DNA of 64,000 bases from an uncultured Sphingomonadaceae bacterium (GTDB lineage Bacteria > Pseudomonadota > Alphaproteobacteria > Sphingomonadales > Sphingomonadaceae), in contig CANLQE010000001.1 in assembly GCA_947493215.1 (NCBI GenBank), positions 2,528,380 through 2,592,379 of the forward strand, read 5' to 3'. The stretch's first letter is position 1. Each line of letters begins with the position of its first letter. The position numbers and the translations under genes are program-made. This document shows positions 8,707 through 17,416 of this stretch, in pieces. Under the pieces are notes generated by a model. That model was not told the DNA's origin. It saw only the letters and a list, made by a program, of their open reading frames with translations, and made no database searches.

Positions 8707-9480
8707 ATGTTGAAGCGCTTGTTTAGCAAAAAAGCTCCAAAAAGCCCGATGGATACAGCTACTATCCCAGAGGGTCGGCGCGTCTATGCCATTGGTGATA
8801 TTCATGGTCGCAACGATTTGCTGCAGCAACTGATCGAAACAATTGTCGATGATGACGCCAAACGCGGCGATATAAAAAGCGAGATAATTTTTCTCGGGGA
8901 CTTGGTGGACCGTGGCCCAGACAGTGCTGGCGTCATTGAAACAGCGATGCAGCTTAAACGGGAATTGGGCGATGTTCGCTTCCTGATGGGCAACCATGAA
9001 GAAGTTTATCTGAAAGCTGCAACAGGAGACGAAAAAGCGACCCGCTTCTTCAACCGCATCGGCGGCAAGGAAACCATCCTCAGCTATGAGATCAGCATGC
9101 GGGACTATATGAACCTCGACAGTGCCGCACTGGCGGAACGCTTGCCCGACTTATTCCCCACGAACCATATCGATTTTGTCAAAGGTTTCGAGAACCAGAT
9201 TGTTGTCGGCGACTATGCTTTTGTCCATGCTGGCATTCGCCCCGGCGTGTCACTCGACGAACAAAAACCAAAAGATCTGCGGTGGATCAGGGAAGAATTT
9301 CTCTCCGTTAAAGAACCACATGAAAAAGTAATTGTCTACGGCCACACGATCAATGAAGATGTTGTCGAAAATGGCAACCGGATCGGCATTGATACCGGTG
9401 CTTATTATACCAACAAGCTAACCGCCTTAGCGCTGGAAGGTGATCAACGCTGGTATCTGGATACATCCGTCCCCCAATGA
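8707..9480 (+). CDS. Metallophosphoesterase (PPP-type serine/threonine phosphatase family)
   Basis: A 257-residue cytoplasmic phosphoesterase with the complete PPP metal-site motifs: GDIHGR (metal ligands Asp and His), GDLVDRGPDS, GNHE, and the later FVHAGIRPG and IVYGHTIN histidines. Bacterial relatives act as phosphoprotein phosphatases (PrpA/PrpB type) or as diadenosine tetraphosphatases; the sequence does not separate these. No strong ribosome site precedes the ATG at 8707. It is followed by a shared terminator facing the ctrA gene. Confidence 0.9.
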   Translation: MLKRLFSKKAPKSPMDTATIPEGRRVYAIGDIHGRNDLLQQLIETIVDDDAKRGDIKSEIIFLGDLVDRGPDSAGVIETAMQLKRELGDVRFLMGNHEEVYLKAATGDEKATRFFNRIGGKETILSYEISMRDYMNLDSAALAERLPDLFPTNHIDFVKGFENQIVVGDYAFVHAGIRPGVSLDEQKPKDLRWIREEFLSVKEPHEKVIVYGHTINEDVVENGNRIGIDTGAYYTNKLTALALEGDQRWYLDTSVPQ

Positions 9481-9481
9481 C

Positions 9482-9521
9482 AAAAAACGGCGGAACCTTT
9501 TCAGGTCCCGCCGTCGGTTTT
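9482..9521. terminator. Bidirectional terminator between metallophosphoesterase and ctrA
   Basis: Hairpin arms ACGGCGGAACCT (9487-9498) and AGGTCCCGCCGT (9503-9514), with an A6 run on the left and TTTT on the right. It serves two convergent genes. Confidence 0.85.
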
Positions 9522-9557
9522 AGGGTAGTGAGTTAAAAGTCTTAAGCGGCCAAAGCC

Positions 9558-10265
9558 TTAAGCGACTTGTACCTCGGGTCCGACTTCTTCTTCCATATCA
9601 CGAAGAACATAGCCGCGGCCCCATACGGTTTCGATGTAATTTTCGCCGCCGCAGGCCAGAGCCAGCTTTTTACGCAACTTACAAATAAACACGTCGATAA
9701 TTTTGAGTTCCGGTTCATCCATTCCGCCATAGAGGTGGTTGAGGAACATTTCCTTGGTGAGCGTCGTGCCCTTACGCAGGGAGAGCAGCTCAAGCATCGC
9801 ATATTCTTTGCCGGTCAAGTGAACACGGTTGCCATCAACTTCCACAGTCTTGGCATCAAGGTTCACAGCAAGCTTGCCGGTACGGATAACCGATTGTGAG
9901 TGACCTTTAGAACGGCGCACAACAGCGTGAATGCGAGCAACCAGCTCTTCGCGATGGAACGGCTTGGTCACATAATCATCGGCACCAAAACCAAAGGACC
10001 GCACTTTGCTGTCCATTTCGCTGATACCGGAAAGAATAAGAACAGGTGTCTGCACCTTGGCGACACGCAATTTTTTCAGAACATCATAACCATGCATGTC
10101 TGGCAGGTTGAGATCGAGACATATGATGTCGTAATCATAGAGCTTCCCAAGATCGAGGCCTTCTTCGCCCAAATCCGTTGTGTATACATTAAAGCCTTCA
10201 GTCGTCAGCATCAGCTCAATTGCTTTTGCAGTCGTTGGCTCATCTTCAATCAGCAGCACACGCAT
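9558..10265 (-). CDS. ctrA: Cell-cycle response regulator CtrA
   Basis: A 235-residue OmpR-type response regulator with an N-terminal receiver (phospho-acceptor D51 in [12 protein letters not shown], acidic pocket EDEP) and a C-terminal winged helix ([38 protein letters not shown]). [20 protein letters not shown] and [27 protein letters not shown] (in two blocks) are nearly diagnostic for CtrA. In alphaproteobacteria CtrA controls the cell cycle, motility and envelope genes and binds TTAA-N7-TTAA. The C-terminus ends EVQVA, similar to the Ala-rich end needed for ClpXP turnover in Caulobacter. The promoter holds three 11-bp-spaced TTAA sites and four GANTC sites. Confidence 0.97.
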   Translation of the reverse strand: MRVLLIEDEPTTAKAIELMLTTEGFNVYTTDLGEEGLDLGKLYDYDIICLDLNLPDMHGYDVLKKLRVAKVQTPVLILSGISEMDSKVRSFGFGADDYVTKPFHREELVARIHAVVRRSKGHSQSVIRTGKLAVNLDAKTVEVDGNRVHLTGKEYAMLELLSLRKGTTLTKEMFLNHLYGGMDEPELKIIDVFICKLRKKLALACGGENYIETVWGRGYVLRDMEEEVGPEVQVA

Positions 10266-10361
10266 TGGGCAGCCCCTTTTCTTAATTTACGCACCGGCAA
10301 CAGGTACATTCCCGAAGCCCCTGGATCATTTATTAACCATAAGACAGATGAACGTAAAAGG

Positions 10362-10387
10362 TTAATTTTAGATTAATGTAGGATTAA
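10362..10387 (-). promoter_or_regulatory. Overlapping CtrA boxes upstream of ctrA
   Basis: TTAA occurs at 10362, 10373 and 10384, giving two perfect, overlapping TTAA-N7-TTAA boxes with an 11-bp period, about 97 bases before the ctrA start codon. This matches the known CtrA recognition sequence, so autoregulation is likely. Confidence 0.8.
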
Positions 10388-10391
10388 GCAC

Positions 10392-10448
10392 GAGTCGCAG
10401 GCAGGCGAATGACTCTGTAAGCCGCAGAAATGAGTCGTTTCAGGACTC
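10392..10448. promoter_or_regulatory. Cluster of four GANTC (CcrM) sites upstream of ctrA
   Basis: GAGTC at 10392, GACTC at 10411, GAGTC at 10432 and GACTC at 10444. One site per 256 bases is expected by chance. CcrM, encoded at 26016-27164, methylates GANTC; in Caulobacter methylation of such a site tunes the ctrA P1 promoter. Confidence 0.75.
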
Positions 10449-10626
10449 TGCGATGCACTCGAAAAAAAGTTAACTTTTTCTCTGTGAAACCCATAAAAAT
10501 CGAAAAATCGGAGTGCTTTTGCGCAAATTTGATCCGTATTTATCTGTTTTCATGGATAATTGCTCAGGAATCCATGGCTAATATCAACCTCTATGCCACC
10601 CATGGCTAATCGACTAAAGCAGTCCA

Positions 10627-11028
10627 ATGACGTTCACCATTTCCGAAAGCGCGATTAGCGAAACATTTCTCGCAGCATCTGGCCCAGGCGGGCAAAATGT
10701 TAATAAGGTCGAAACCGCCGTACAGATGCGCGTTAATGTTTACGCGCTTCGCCTGCCCCCTTTTGCCTTTCGGAAGCTTCGCGAACTGGCTGGCCGCAAG
10801 ATGACCAGCGGCGGCGAACTGATCATCACGGTTCGCGAACATCGAACACGAGAGGCCAATCGCGCGGAGGCTCGCAAGCGGGTTGAAGATATGATCTCCG
10901 AAGCCCATCAACGCGATGCTAGGAGAATAAAGACCCGCCCAAGCCGAGCCGCCAAAGCAAGACGGGTGGATTCCAAGAAGAAGAAAGCTGGGGTCAAAAA
11001 AATGCGTGGTAAGCCGACATTAGACTGA
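10627..11028 (+). CDS. arfB: Alternative ribosome-rescue factor ArfB (peptidyl-tRNA hydrolase)
   Basis: A 133-residue release-factor-like protein that frees stalled ribosomes lacking a stop codon. The catalytic motif SGPGGQNVNK places GGQ at residues 21-23, as in ArfB/YaeJ. The C-terminal tail from about residue 95 is strongly basic (RRIKTRPSRAAKARR, KKKKAG), which in this family enters the empty mRNA channel. The absence of a codon-recognition domain rules out RF1/RF2. It is divergent from ctrA. Confidence 0.95.
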   Translation: MTFTISESAISETFLAASGPGGQNVNKVETAVQMRVNVYALRLPPFAFRKLRELAGRKMTSGGELIITVREHRTREANRAEARKRVEDMISEAHQRDARRIKTRPSRAAKARRVDSKKKKAGVKKMRGKPTLD

Positions 11029-11144
11029 CGCCGGCGCATAAAAGCACCGTCGTTTTGCAACAAACAGAATATTATTGGTCACTAGCGGTTTATCGCAACA
11101 TATGGACTTGAACGCCTGCCCCATAAACTGATAGCGGCCTTGTC

Positions 11145-11630
11145 ATGCATGATTTTACGATTTCCCAAGATCAGTCTCCGGACATACTGTACAGCGACCT
11201 GACATCTGCCGCACGCGCGGTGACAGATGGAGAGCCCGATGCCATTGCCAATATGGCAAATATCGCCGCCTTGATTTGGCAATATATTCCGGACCTCAAT
11301 TGGGCGGGCTTCTACCGTGTGCTGGGCGATCAGCTAGTGCTCGGTCCGTTTCAGGGGAAAAGTGCTTGTATTCGGATCGCCATGGGTCAGGGCGTTTGCG
11401 GCACAGCCGCTGAGACTAATTCCGTCCAACGCGTGGCCGATGTCCATGCCTTTCCTGGTCATATTGCCTGTGATGCGGATAGCCGCAGCGAGCTGGTCGT
11501 CCCGGTTTGTAAAGACGGCAGTGTGATCGCTGTGCTCGATCTGGACAGCCCCCTGCCCGACAGGTTTTCGTTGGCAGATCAAAACGGCATGACGGCATTG
11601 ATCGGGGCAATCGCTAACAACCTTGGTTAA
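11145..11630 (+). CDS. msrC: Free methionine-(R)-sulfoxide reductase (GAF domain)
   Basis: A 161-residue single GAF domain enzyme that reduces free Met-R-sulfoxide. Family features are the LIWQYIPDLNWAGFYRV strand, LGPFQGKSACIRI with the first Cys, MGQGVCGTAA with the second, and HIACDADSRSELVVPV with the catalytic Cys. All three redox cysteines are therefore present. It is followed by about 150 bases before the glycine-zipper gene, which has its own CtrA box. Confidence 0.93.
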   Translation: MHDFTISQDQSPDILYSDLTSAARAVTDGEPDAIANMANIAALIWQYIPDLNWAGFYRVLGDQLVLGPFQGKSACIRIAMGQGVCGTAAETNSVQRVADVHAFPGHIACDADSRSELVVPVCKDGSVIAVLDLDSPLPDRFSLADQNGMTALIGAIANNLG

Positions 11631-11721
11631 GAGCTTCGTAACCATATTGACCCAATTCGAGACAGTCTTCAAAATCTACCCTATTTTACAAGCTGCTAAT
11701 GGCCAAACACCCCTGAAAATG

Positions 11722-11736
11722 TTAACTATTCGTTAA
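11722..11736 (+). promoter_or_regulatory. CtrA box upstream of the glycine-zipper gene
   Basis: A perfect TTAA-CTATTCG-TTAA, 53 bases before the ATG at 11790. The spacing would place it over a core promoter, as in many CtrA targets. Confidence 0.65.
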
Positions 11737-11789
11737 TCATTACGAAGTGGGGCGCGCTTATCGCATGTTCCTGAACAGGGAGTTTAACC

Positions 11790-13250
11790 ATGAAGACCCT
11801 TTTATTTGCTGGCCTGGCTGGCGCTATGGCGATGATGCCGACAGCCGCATCAGCAGCCATCGACTCGGTGCCAAGCAGCACCGCAGCCCAGACACCAGTG
11901 AATATGTCTTTCACCTCTGCCATGGCGCTTGCCTCTGGCGCGCAAGGCGCGAAAAAGATGATGAACCGCATGGGCGGACATAATATGGGCGGGAAAATGA
12001 CTAGGAGAATGGGCGGCAAGCAGATGCGCCATGGCTTCCACAGCGGACGTAAATTCCGCGACGGGTCAAGAGTTCGCACGGGCCGTATTGGTCACCGGCG
12101 CGGCTATCAACGTCCGCATCGGGGTTTCCGTCTCCCAAGAACATTCATTCAACCCAGCTTCTTCATTGCCAACTATGGCAACTATGGACTGAGCCGGCCT
12201 ACCGCTGGCTATGGTTGGTCGCGCTATTATGATGATGCCGTACTCACTGATCGGCGCGGTGTGGTTCAGCAAAGCGTGAATAATCTCGATTGGGATCGTT
12301 ATAATCAAGGCTATAACGACGGCTATCGTGCTGGTCAGGCCACCTATGATACCAGCGTCTTCATGAATGATGACCGGGTGATCGCTACGCCATCGGGCGC
12401 CCATGGTGGATCCACAACCTATCAAGGCGACTGGAACGGTGCCTATCGCGAAGATGGCAGCTATCAAGGCGATTGGCAGGGCACTTATCGTGATGCCGAG
12501 GGCAAGGTATATGAAGGTCAGTATTCCGGTACCTTTATCGGAGACGGCGATGCGTCTCAGGTTGGTGCCAGCTATGCAAATGGTCCTCACTGGAGCAGCG
12601 AAGGCACCGTCCGTGAAACCTCTCGCTATGAAGAACAGCGTGCTGGCGGCCGTGATGAAGAACTTGCCTATCTCGAACGCTGCAAGAAAAGCAGTGGTAT
12701 TGGCGGCGCGGTGGTCGGCGGCGCTATAGGCGCTTTGGCTGGCAACCGGATCGCTGGACGGGGCAACCGCCTTGGCGGCTCTCTAATTGGCGGCGGCGTT
12801 GGCGCTTTGGCAGGGGCAGCTATTGATCAGGGTACCGATCGGTGCCGCAAGTTGCTGAAGAAATACGGCCAAGAAAACCAAGTGCGGCCGCAATATTCGC
12901 GCGCCCCGGGAACGGACTATCGGGCTCCCCAATATCGCGCACCGGTTCAGCAATCACAATATCGGACGCAACAGGCCTATCCCAGCGGTTGGCAGGGCGG
13001 ATATTATTATCCCGCATATTATTACCCGCAGGCACAGCCGGCTGTTACAACGGTGGTGATCCAATCGGCTCCGGTAACGACGACAACCACAACGACTTAT
13101 ATCGAAGAGGAAGTCATCTATACCAAAGCGAAGGCTGCCAAGAAGCGTTGGAAACCTGCTCCGAAAAGAGTTTGGAAACCCAAGCCGAAACAGCATGCAC
13201 CGGCACCGGTTAAAGGCTGCCAACAGGAATGTTGCCTCTACTGCGACTAG
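11790..13250 (+). CDS. Secreted glycine-zipper 2TM envelope protein with MORN-like repeats
   Basis: A 486-residue exported protein. Signal peptide at 1-22 (ends AASA). Residues 56-115 are rich in Gly, Met, His and Arg. Residues 150-182 hold DDAVLTDRRGVV followed by DRYNQGYNDGYRAG. Residues 211-251 contain three MORN-like units (YQGDWNGAY, YQGDWQGTY, YEGQYSGTF). Residues 303-345 form a double glycine zipper (GGAVVGGAIGALAG, GGSLIGGGVGALAG) typical of outer-membrane-associated 2TM proteins. The C-terminus is basic and then cysteine-rich (CQQECCLYC). A CtrA box precedes it, which suggests cell-cycle control, and a strong terminator follows. Exact role unknown; envelope structure is an inference. 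Confidence 0.82.
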   Translation: MKTLLFAGLAGAMAMMPTAASAAIDSVPSSTAAQTPVNMSFTSAMALASGAQGAKKMMNRMGGHNMGGKMTRRMGGKQMRHGFHSGRKFRDGSRVRTGRIGHRRGYQRPHRGFRLPRTFIQPSFFIANYGNYGLSRPTAGYGWSRYYDDAVLTDRRGVVQQSVNNLDWDRYNQGYNDGYRAGQATYDTSVFMNDDRVIATPSGAHGGSTTYQGDWNGAYREDGSYQGDWQGTYRDAEGKVYEGQYSGTFIGDGDASQVGASYANGPHWSSEGTVRETSRYEEQRAGGRDEELAYLERCKKSSGIGGAVVGGAIGALAGNRIAGRGNRLGGSLIGGGVGALAGAAIDQGTDRCRKLLKKYGQENQVRPQYSRAPGTDYRAPQYRAPVQQSQYRTQQAYPSGWQGGYYYPAYYYPQAQPAVTTVVIQSAPVTTTTTTTYIEEEVIYTKAKAAKKRWKPAPKRVWKPKPKQHAPAPVKGCQQECCLYCD

Positions 13251-13265
13251 GCAACCAAGCCAGTT

Positions 13266-13303
13266 AAAAAAGCCCGCTGACCTTAAAAGTCGGCGGGTTT
13301 TTT
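13266..13303. terminator. Bidirectional terminator between glycine-zipper gene and bpt
   Basis: A6, then GCCCGCTGAC paired with GTCGGCGGGT across an AAAA-containing loop, then T6. It serves the two convergent genes. Confidence 0.88.
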
Positions 13304-13369
13304 GTGCCTGAGATATAATAAAGTCGGAATATATAGTGGGCTAAGAAAATCCAAAGCGGATCATCAAAA

Positions 13370-14128
13370 TCAAGAGACGTTGCTTACAACCTGATTCCGG
13401 TCAAATCGTAGCCATCCGTCAGGGCCAAGTTGTTCTAGCGGCTGAAAGCGGACCTTATATTCCATCCGGCTCGATCCATTGACCCAATAGCCAAGATAGA
13501 CATATGGCAGCCCTGCTTTACGCGCCCGCAAAATATGGTCCATAATGATGAAGTTCCCAAGACCGGCCCGATTGGGGTGATCAGCATCAAAAAAACTGTA
13601 AATCATTGATAGGCCATCGCCTTGTTGATCCGTCAGGCAAGCACCAACCAATCGACCTCTGATGCCATCCACAGATGGTTCCCGATACTCAATCACATAG
13701 CTTTTGACCGGCGATTGCTCGATCATGTCAGAATAGTCCATCTCGTCCATTTCCGTCATGCCGCCGCCGGGATGCCGTTTGGACAGATATTTTTGTAGCA
13801 AGGAAAACTGCTCTTCTGTCGCCCAAGGTTCACAGGCTTCGACAACCAGGTCCTGATTGCGCCTTAGCAGTTTGCGTTGGGTGGCATTAGGTCTAAATTC
13901 ATCAACTAAAACGCGAACCGACACGCAGGCCTTACAATCAAGGCAGCTCGGCCGGTAAGCGACATTTTGGCTACGGCGGAAACCGATGCGGCCCAACGCA
14001 TCATTTAACTCATCGGTATGCGGACCGCTCAGCTCTGTAAAAACTTTCCGCTCGCTCTTACCGGGCAAATAGGGGCACGGGCTAGGGTTTGTAACAAAGA
14101 ATCGCGGAAAGCGAACGGGAGCAGTCAC
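13370..14128 (-). CDS. bpt: Aspartate/glutamate leucyltransferase (N-end rule)
   Basis: A 252-residue aminoacyl-tRNA-protein transferase that adds Leu to N-terminal Asp or Glu, making proteins targets for ClpS/ClpAP. Matches the Bpt/Ate family: [14 protein letters not shown] with the conserved Cys, [24 protein letters not shown] (three Cys), [27 protein letters not shown], and the GNAT-like end [20 protein letters not shown] (20). Length is that of bacterial Bpt. It stands alone, with its start facing the small membrane protein gene. Confidence 0.95.
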   Translation of the reverse strand: MTAPVRFPRFFVTNPSPCPYLPGKSERKVFTELSGPHTDELNDALGRIGFRRSQNVAYRPSCLDCKACVSVRVLVDEFRPNATQRKLLRRNQDLVVEACEPWATEEQFSLLQKYLSKRHPGGGMTEMDEMDYSDMIEQSPVKSYVIEYREPSVDGIRGRLVGACLTDQQGDGLSMIYSFFDADHPNRAGLGNFIIMDHILRARKAGLPYVYLGYWVNGSSRMEYKVRFQPLEQLGPDGWLRFDRNQVVSNVS

Positions 14129-14260
14129 AGATGAGGGCCTTATTTTACAAATTTAAGAATCAATATCATCAATATGCCTTGTGCCGACACTTATGAAAAG
14201 GCAATTTACCATGTTAGAAAACTAGACGGTAAATAACGACAAGCTCAGCAACATCAGGAC

Positions 14261-14297
14261 AAAAAAAAACGGGACGATAATCGCCCCGCTTTTTTTG
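14261..14297 (-). terminator. Terminator of the small acidic-tailed protein gene
   Basis: Hairpin CGGG-A-CGA / TCG-C-CCCG (14270-14288) flanked by A9 on the left and T7 on the right. Read on the minus strand it has a long U tract directly after the stem, 20-odd bases after the stop at 14315. Confidence 0.85.
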
Positions 14298-14314
14298 AAT
14301 ATATTAGTCAAACC

Positions 14315-14563
14315 TCAAGGGCTTGTTGGTGCATCGTCGTCGTCGTCGTCATTAGAAATGATTACGATACCAGCGATAACCGCAGAAGCAGCCAAAACAC
14401 CAATAAGAATGCCGGTGTTGCCTTCAAGCTTCTCAGCTTGAGCTTCAGAGGTCGCGCCAATGCGTTCTGCAACTGGAGCCGTGCTCTGGACAGACTGTGC
14501 CATTGCTGGTGCAGTCATAAGGGATACGGCAGCTACGGAGGCGGCCAATTTGTTAAACTTCAT
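14315..14563 (-). CDS. Small secreted or membrane protein with acidic tail, unknown function
   Basis: An 82-residue protein. Residues 1-23 are a signal peptide (KFNKLAASVAAVSLMTAPAM, then AQ). Residues 25-50 are polar (VAERIGATSEAQAEKLEG), 51-70 form a membrane segment (ILIGVLAASAVIAGIVII), and the tail is SNDDDDDDAPTSP with six Asp in a row. The ATG at 14563 is chosen because TTGGAG directly before it is the ribosome site, not coding sequence. Its own terminator and high-quality start suggest strong expression. Similar tiny proteins with an Asp-rich end occur in sphingomonads, function unknown. Confidence 0.8.
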   Translation of the reverse strand: MKFNKLAASVAAVSLMTAPAMAQSVQSTAPVAERIGATSEAQAEKLEGNTGILIGVLAASAVIAGIVIISNDDDDDDAPTSP

Positions 14564-14767
14564 TATATACTCCAATCAGAATATTCTAAATTACCAAAGG
14601 AAAAGCCGAACTTCGACTCTTGAACCCCCTGATAGTACAATAACGCCGCGCGACTCTTTATTGGTTGCGTCCGCTATTAACCGCTTTGTTACTGGGAGAG
14701 ACCCATCAACGCAAGGTCTAAACCGAAAAAATAGGCCAACGAATTGAATAGTGCGATATTCTGAGTG

Positions 14768-16438
14768 TTATTGCTTTTTCTGCACATATACGGGGCGCCC
14801 TCCTACCCACGTTTGTTCTACCACAATATTGCGGATAACTTGCGGCGCTGCCAACATAATATCTTCCCCAATGATTAGGAAATCGGCTCGTTTTCCTTTG
14901 ATTAGGCTTCCAATTCTATCCTCTGCAAAAGAAGCATAGGCAGCGCCAATCGTATAGGCCTTCCAAGCCTGCTCGCGCATCAACCTTTCTTGCGGCAGCC
15001 ATCCTCCGAAAGGTTGCCCACTGGCATCTTCCCGGGTGATCGCCGCAGCCAGTCCAGGGAATGGGTTTGCGGATTCGACTGGAACGTCGGTTCCAAATGC
15101 CAATTTCGCCCCCGATTCGAGAATCGAATTCCAAGCATAAGCGCCGGTTAAACGGTCCGGCCCCAAACGCGCTTCCGCCATCAGCCGATCAGAAGTCTGA
15201 TGGACCGGCTGCATTGACGCGATGCTTCCTGTTTGAGCTATTCTTGGTAAATCGACAGGATCAACAATCTGGGTATGTTCAATCCGCCAACGACGATCGC
15301 CCTTAAACGTATATTGAAGCTCTTCAATTGCAGACAAAATCTCGTCATTGGCTTTGTCGCCAATCGCATGCACGGCGGTTTGAAAGCCATCCATCGATGC
15401 GCGGCTCATCTTGTTCTTGAGCTGCGCCGAAGTCAACAAAGTCAAACCTGACTCGCCTGGCTTATCTGCATAGGGCTGCTTTAACAGAGCACCTCTCGAA
15501 CCCAATGCGCCATCAATGTACAACTTTACCCCTGCCAACTTGAGGCGATCTTCGTAGAGCCAAGGCGATGGTCCCGGGCCACCAATGGCAATCATGTTAT
15601 CAATTTCACCGGCGTAAGAAATAATCCGGACTTTCAATTGGCCCTTGTCCCCTGCCCGTCGAAAGCTCTGCCAATGCTCCATGGTCGTCCCCATATCAGC
15701 AATGGTGGTGACCCCTTGGGACAGTAATATTTCCTGCGCCTTCATCAGGGCAAGATCATTTTCTACCGGACGCGGTTGGGGAATGACTTTTGCAAAAAGA
15801 TTCTGCGCTTTATCGACGAAGATACCACTTGGCTTCCCGCCCGCCTTTTCGATCGCGCCGCCCAATGGTGCTTTGGTAGAGCTGGTAACGCCCGCCGCTT
15901 TCATACCAGCGCTATTCACCCAGGCCGCGTGGCCGTCCACACGCTCGAGATAGACCGGGCGGTCGGGAATTATAGCGTCCAGCTCCGCAGCTGTGGGAAA
16001 GCGCCCTAACCCCCAGGATTCCTGATTCCAACCACCGCCGATAATCCATCGGCGATTCGGGTTTTTTGCTGCATGTTCCCGCAACGCCTCTTGCGCCTCC
16101 GCCAGTGATTTTGTGCCAGACAGGTCCAACGTTAGCGCCGCAAAGCCCAATCCCATCACATGGCCATGTGCATCAACAAAACCCGGGATCAGCGTTTTCC
16201 CTTTGCCATCAAATCGGAAGTCAACGTCCTTCGGCCGCTTGTCTTTCTGATCCAACAGCTCTTTCACGCGGCCATCATCATCAATGACCATCGCTGCAAA
16301 GCGCAGGACTTTCCCATCCTCATTGAGCGTCATGCCATTGACGTTCTCTATCAGGCTATCGGCCTGTGCAGGCCCTGCTACAAGCATTGCCGTCGCACAT
16401 AAAACTGTACCCGCCTTCAATATCGAAAAAATACGCAT
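14768..16438 (-). CDS. Secreted amidohydrolase (YtcJ-like, amidohydrolase family 3)
   Basis: A 556-residue exported metal-dependent hydrolase. A signal peptide occupies residues 1-26 (ending GPAQA). The metal site begins with LIPGFVDAHGHVMGLG (HxH). Later ligands include the His in VHAIGDKAND and in WRIEHTQIVD, and the Asp in FGTDVPVES; all of the expected residues are present. The ATG at 16438 follows GGGGAT by four bases and starts the signal directly; the sequence TACGCATCACTATCCCC over this start recurs at the M20 gene at 50772. It lies 42 bases after the 3-hydroxyisobutyrate-dehydrogenase-like gene. Substrate unknown; family members act on N-substituted amino acids or amides. Confidence 0.88.
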   Translation of the reverse strand: MRIFSILKAGTVLCATAMLVAGPAQADSLIENVNGMTLNEDGKVLRFAAMVIDDDGRVKELLDQKDKRPKDVDFRFDGKGKTLIPGFVDAHGHVMGLGFAALTLDLSGTKSLAEAQEALREHAAKNPNRRWIIGGGWNQESWGLGRFPTAAELDAIIPDRPVYLERVDGHAAWVNSAGMKAAGVTSSTKAPLGGAIEKAGGKPSGIFVDKAQNLFAKVIPQPRPVENDLALMKAQEILLSQGVTTIADMGTTMEHWQSFRRAGDKGQLKVRIISYAGEIDNMIAIGGPGPSPWLYEDRLKLAGVKLYIDGALGSRGALLKQPYADKPGESGLTLLTSAQLKNKMSRASMDGFQTAVHAIGDKANDEILSAIEELQYTFKGDRRWRIEHTQIVDPVDLPRIAQTGSIASMQPVHQTSDRLMAEARLGPDRLTGAYAWNSILESGAKLAFGTDVPVESANPFPGLAAAITREDASGQPFGGWLPQERLMREQAWKAYTIGAAYASFAEDRIGSLIKGKRADFLIIGEDIMLAAPQVIRNIVVEQTWVGGRPVYVQKKQ

Positions 16439-16480
16439 CACTATCCCCTGAAAACGGCCACTGAAAACGGCCCCCAAAAA

Positions 16481-17356
16481 CTACACCCTGCTTTTCGCTA
16501 TTCTGGACACCAGCGAACTCGTGTCATTCCGACCGCCGCCAGCGGCTTGCACTTCGGCATAAAATTGATCGACCAATGCGGCAACCGGCAAAGTTGACCC
16601 ATTGGTCCGTGCTTCTGCGAGTGCCAGCCCAAGATCCTTGCGCATCCAATCCACCGCAAAACCAAAGTCAAATTCATCCTTGGCCATGGTGGTCCAACGA
16701 TTGTCCATCTGCCAGCTTTGTGCCGCACCGCCTGAAATGGCTTCATAGACTTTGTCGAGGTCAAGTTTGCTGGCTTGAGCAAAACGCAAAGCTTCTGACA
16801 GCCCTTCTAAAACACCGGCAATCGCAACTTGATTGCACATCTTGGTCGTTTGCCCGGCCCCCGGGCCGCCAACATGGACGATACGCGCCGCATAAACCGC
16901 CATAATAATTTCAGCTGCGACAAAAGCTTCTTTGCTGCCGCCACACATGATTGACAATTTGCCATTTTCAGCGCCTGCCTGCCCGCCAGATACTGGTGCA
17001 TCGACCACATGGATGCCCCGTCCCTGTGCCTCGACCGACAATTGCCGCGCGATTTGCGCTGATACGGTGGTGTGATCGATGAACAGACTGCCGCTCTGCA
17101 TCGCTCCAAAAGCACCATCGCGCCCCATCGTAATCGCACTTAAATCATCATCATTGCCAACGCAGCTGATAACAATTTGCGCTTCTTTGGCGGCGTCAGC
17201 TGGGCTGCCCGCAAAGGCGCCACCATATTCTGCCACCCATTTTTCCGCCTTTGATTTGGTACGATTATAAACCGTCAGGTCATGCCCTGTCCGGGCCAAA
17301 TGTGCTGCGATAGGACCACCCATCACGCCAATTCCGATAAATGCAATTTTTGCCAT
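16481..17356 (-). CDS. 3-hydroxyisobutyrate dehydrogenase-like beta-hydroxyacid dehydrogenase
   Basis: A 291-residue NAD(P)-dependent dehydrogenase. The Rossmann motif is IAFIGIGVMGGPIAAHLARTG (GxGxMG in two blocks), the substrate loop is VVDAPVSGGQAGAENG, the catalytic Lys is in GAGQTTKMCNQV, and the C-terminus has DFGFAVDWMRKDLGLALAEA. Family members oxidise 3-hydroxyisobutyrate, tartronate semialdehyde or related acids; the exact substrate is not decided by sequence. Its start is 60 bases from that of ilvA on the other strand, so they share a promoter region. Confidence 0.9.
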   Translation of the reverse strand: MAKIAFIGIGVMGGPIAAHLARTGHDLTVYNRTKSKAEKWVAEYGGAFAGSPADAAKEAQIVISCVGNDDDLSAITMGRDGAFGAMQSGSLFIDHTTVSAQIARQLSVEAQGRGIHVVDAPVSGGQAGAENGKLSIMCGGSKEAFVAAEIIMAVYAARIVHVGGPGAGQTTKMCNQVAIAGVLEGLSEALRFAQASKLDLDKVYEAISGGAAQSWQMDNRWTTMAKDEFDFGFAVDWMRKDLGLALAEARTNGSTLPVAALVDQFYAEVQAAGGGRNDTSSLVSRIAKSRV

Positions 17357-17416
17357 GGCTTACACGCATAATCATTGTTTCCCTGAAAGACCAGATGGGT
17401 TAGGGCCTGTGACATT

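Larger units (their letters stand above)
10266..10626. other. Intergenic region between divergent ctrA and arfB
   Basis: This 361-base gap holds no gene. Besides the CtrA boxes and GANTC cluster it has a 16-base perfect palindrome centred on GTTAAC (10464-10479, arms AAAAAGTT/AACTTTTT) and an 11-base direct repeat CCATGGCTAAT at 10572 and 10600, just before arfB. No convincing sigma-70 boxes could be fixed by eye. Confidence 0.7.
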
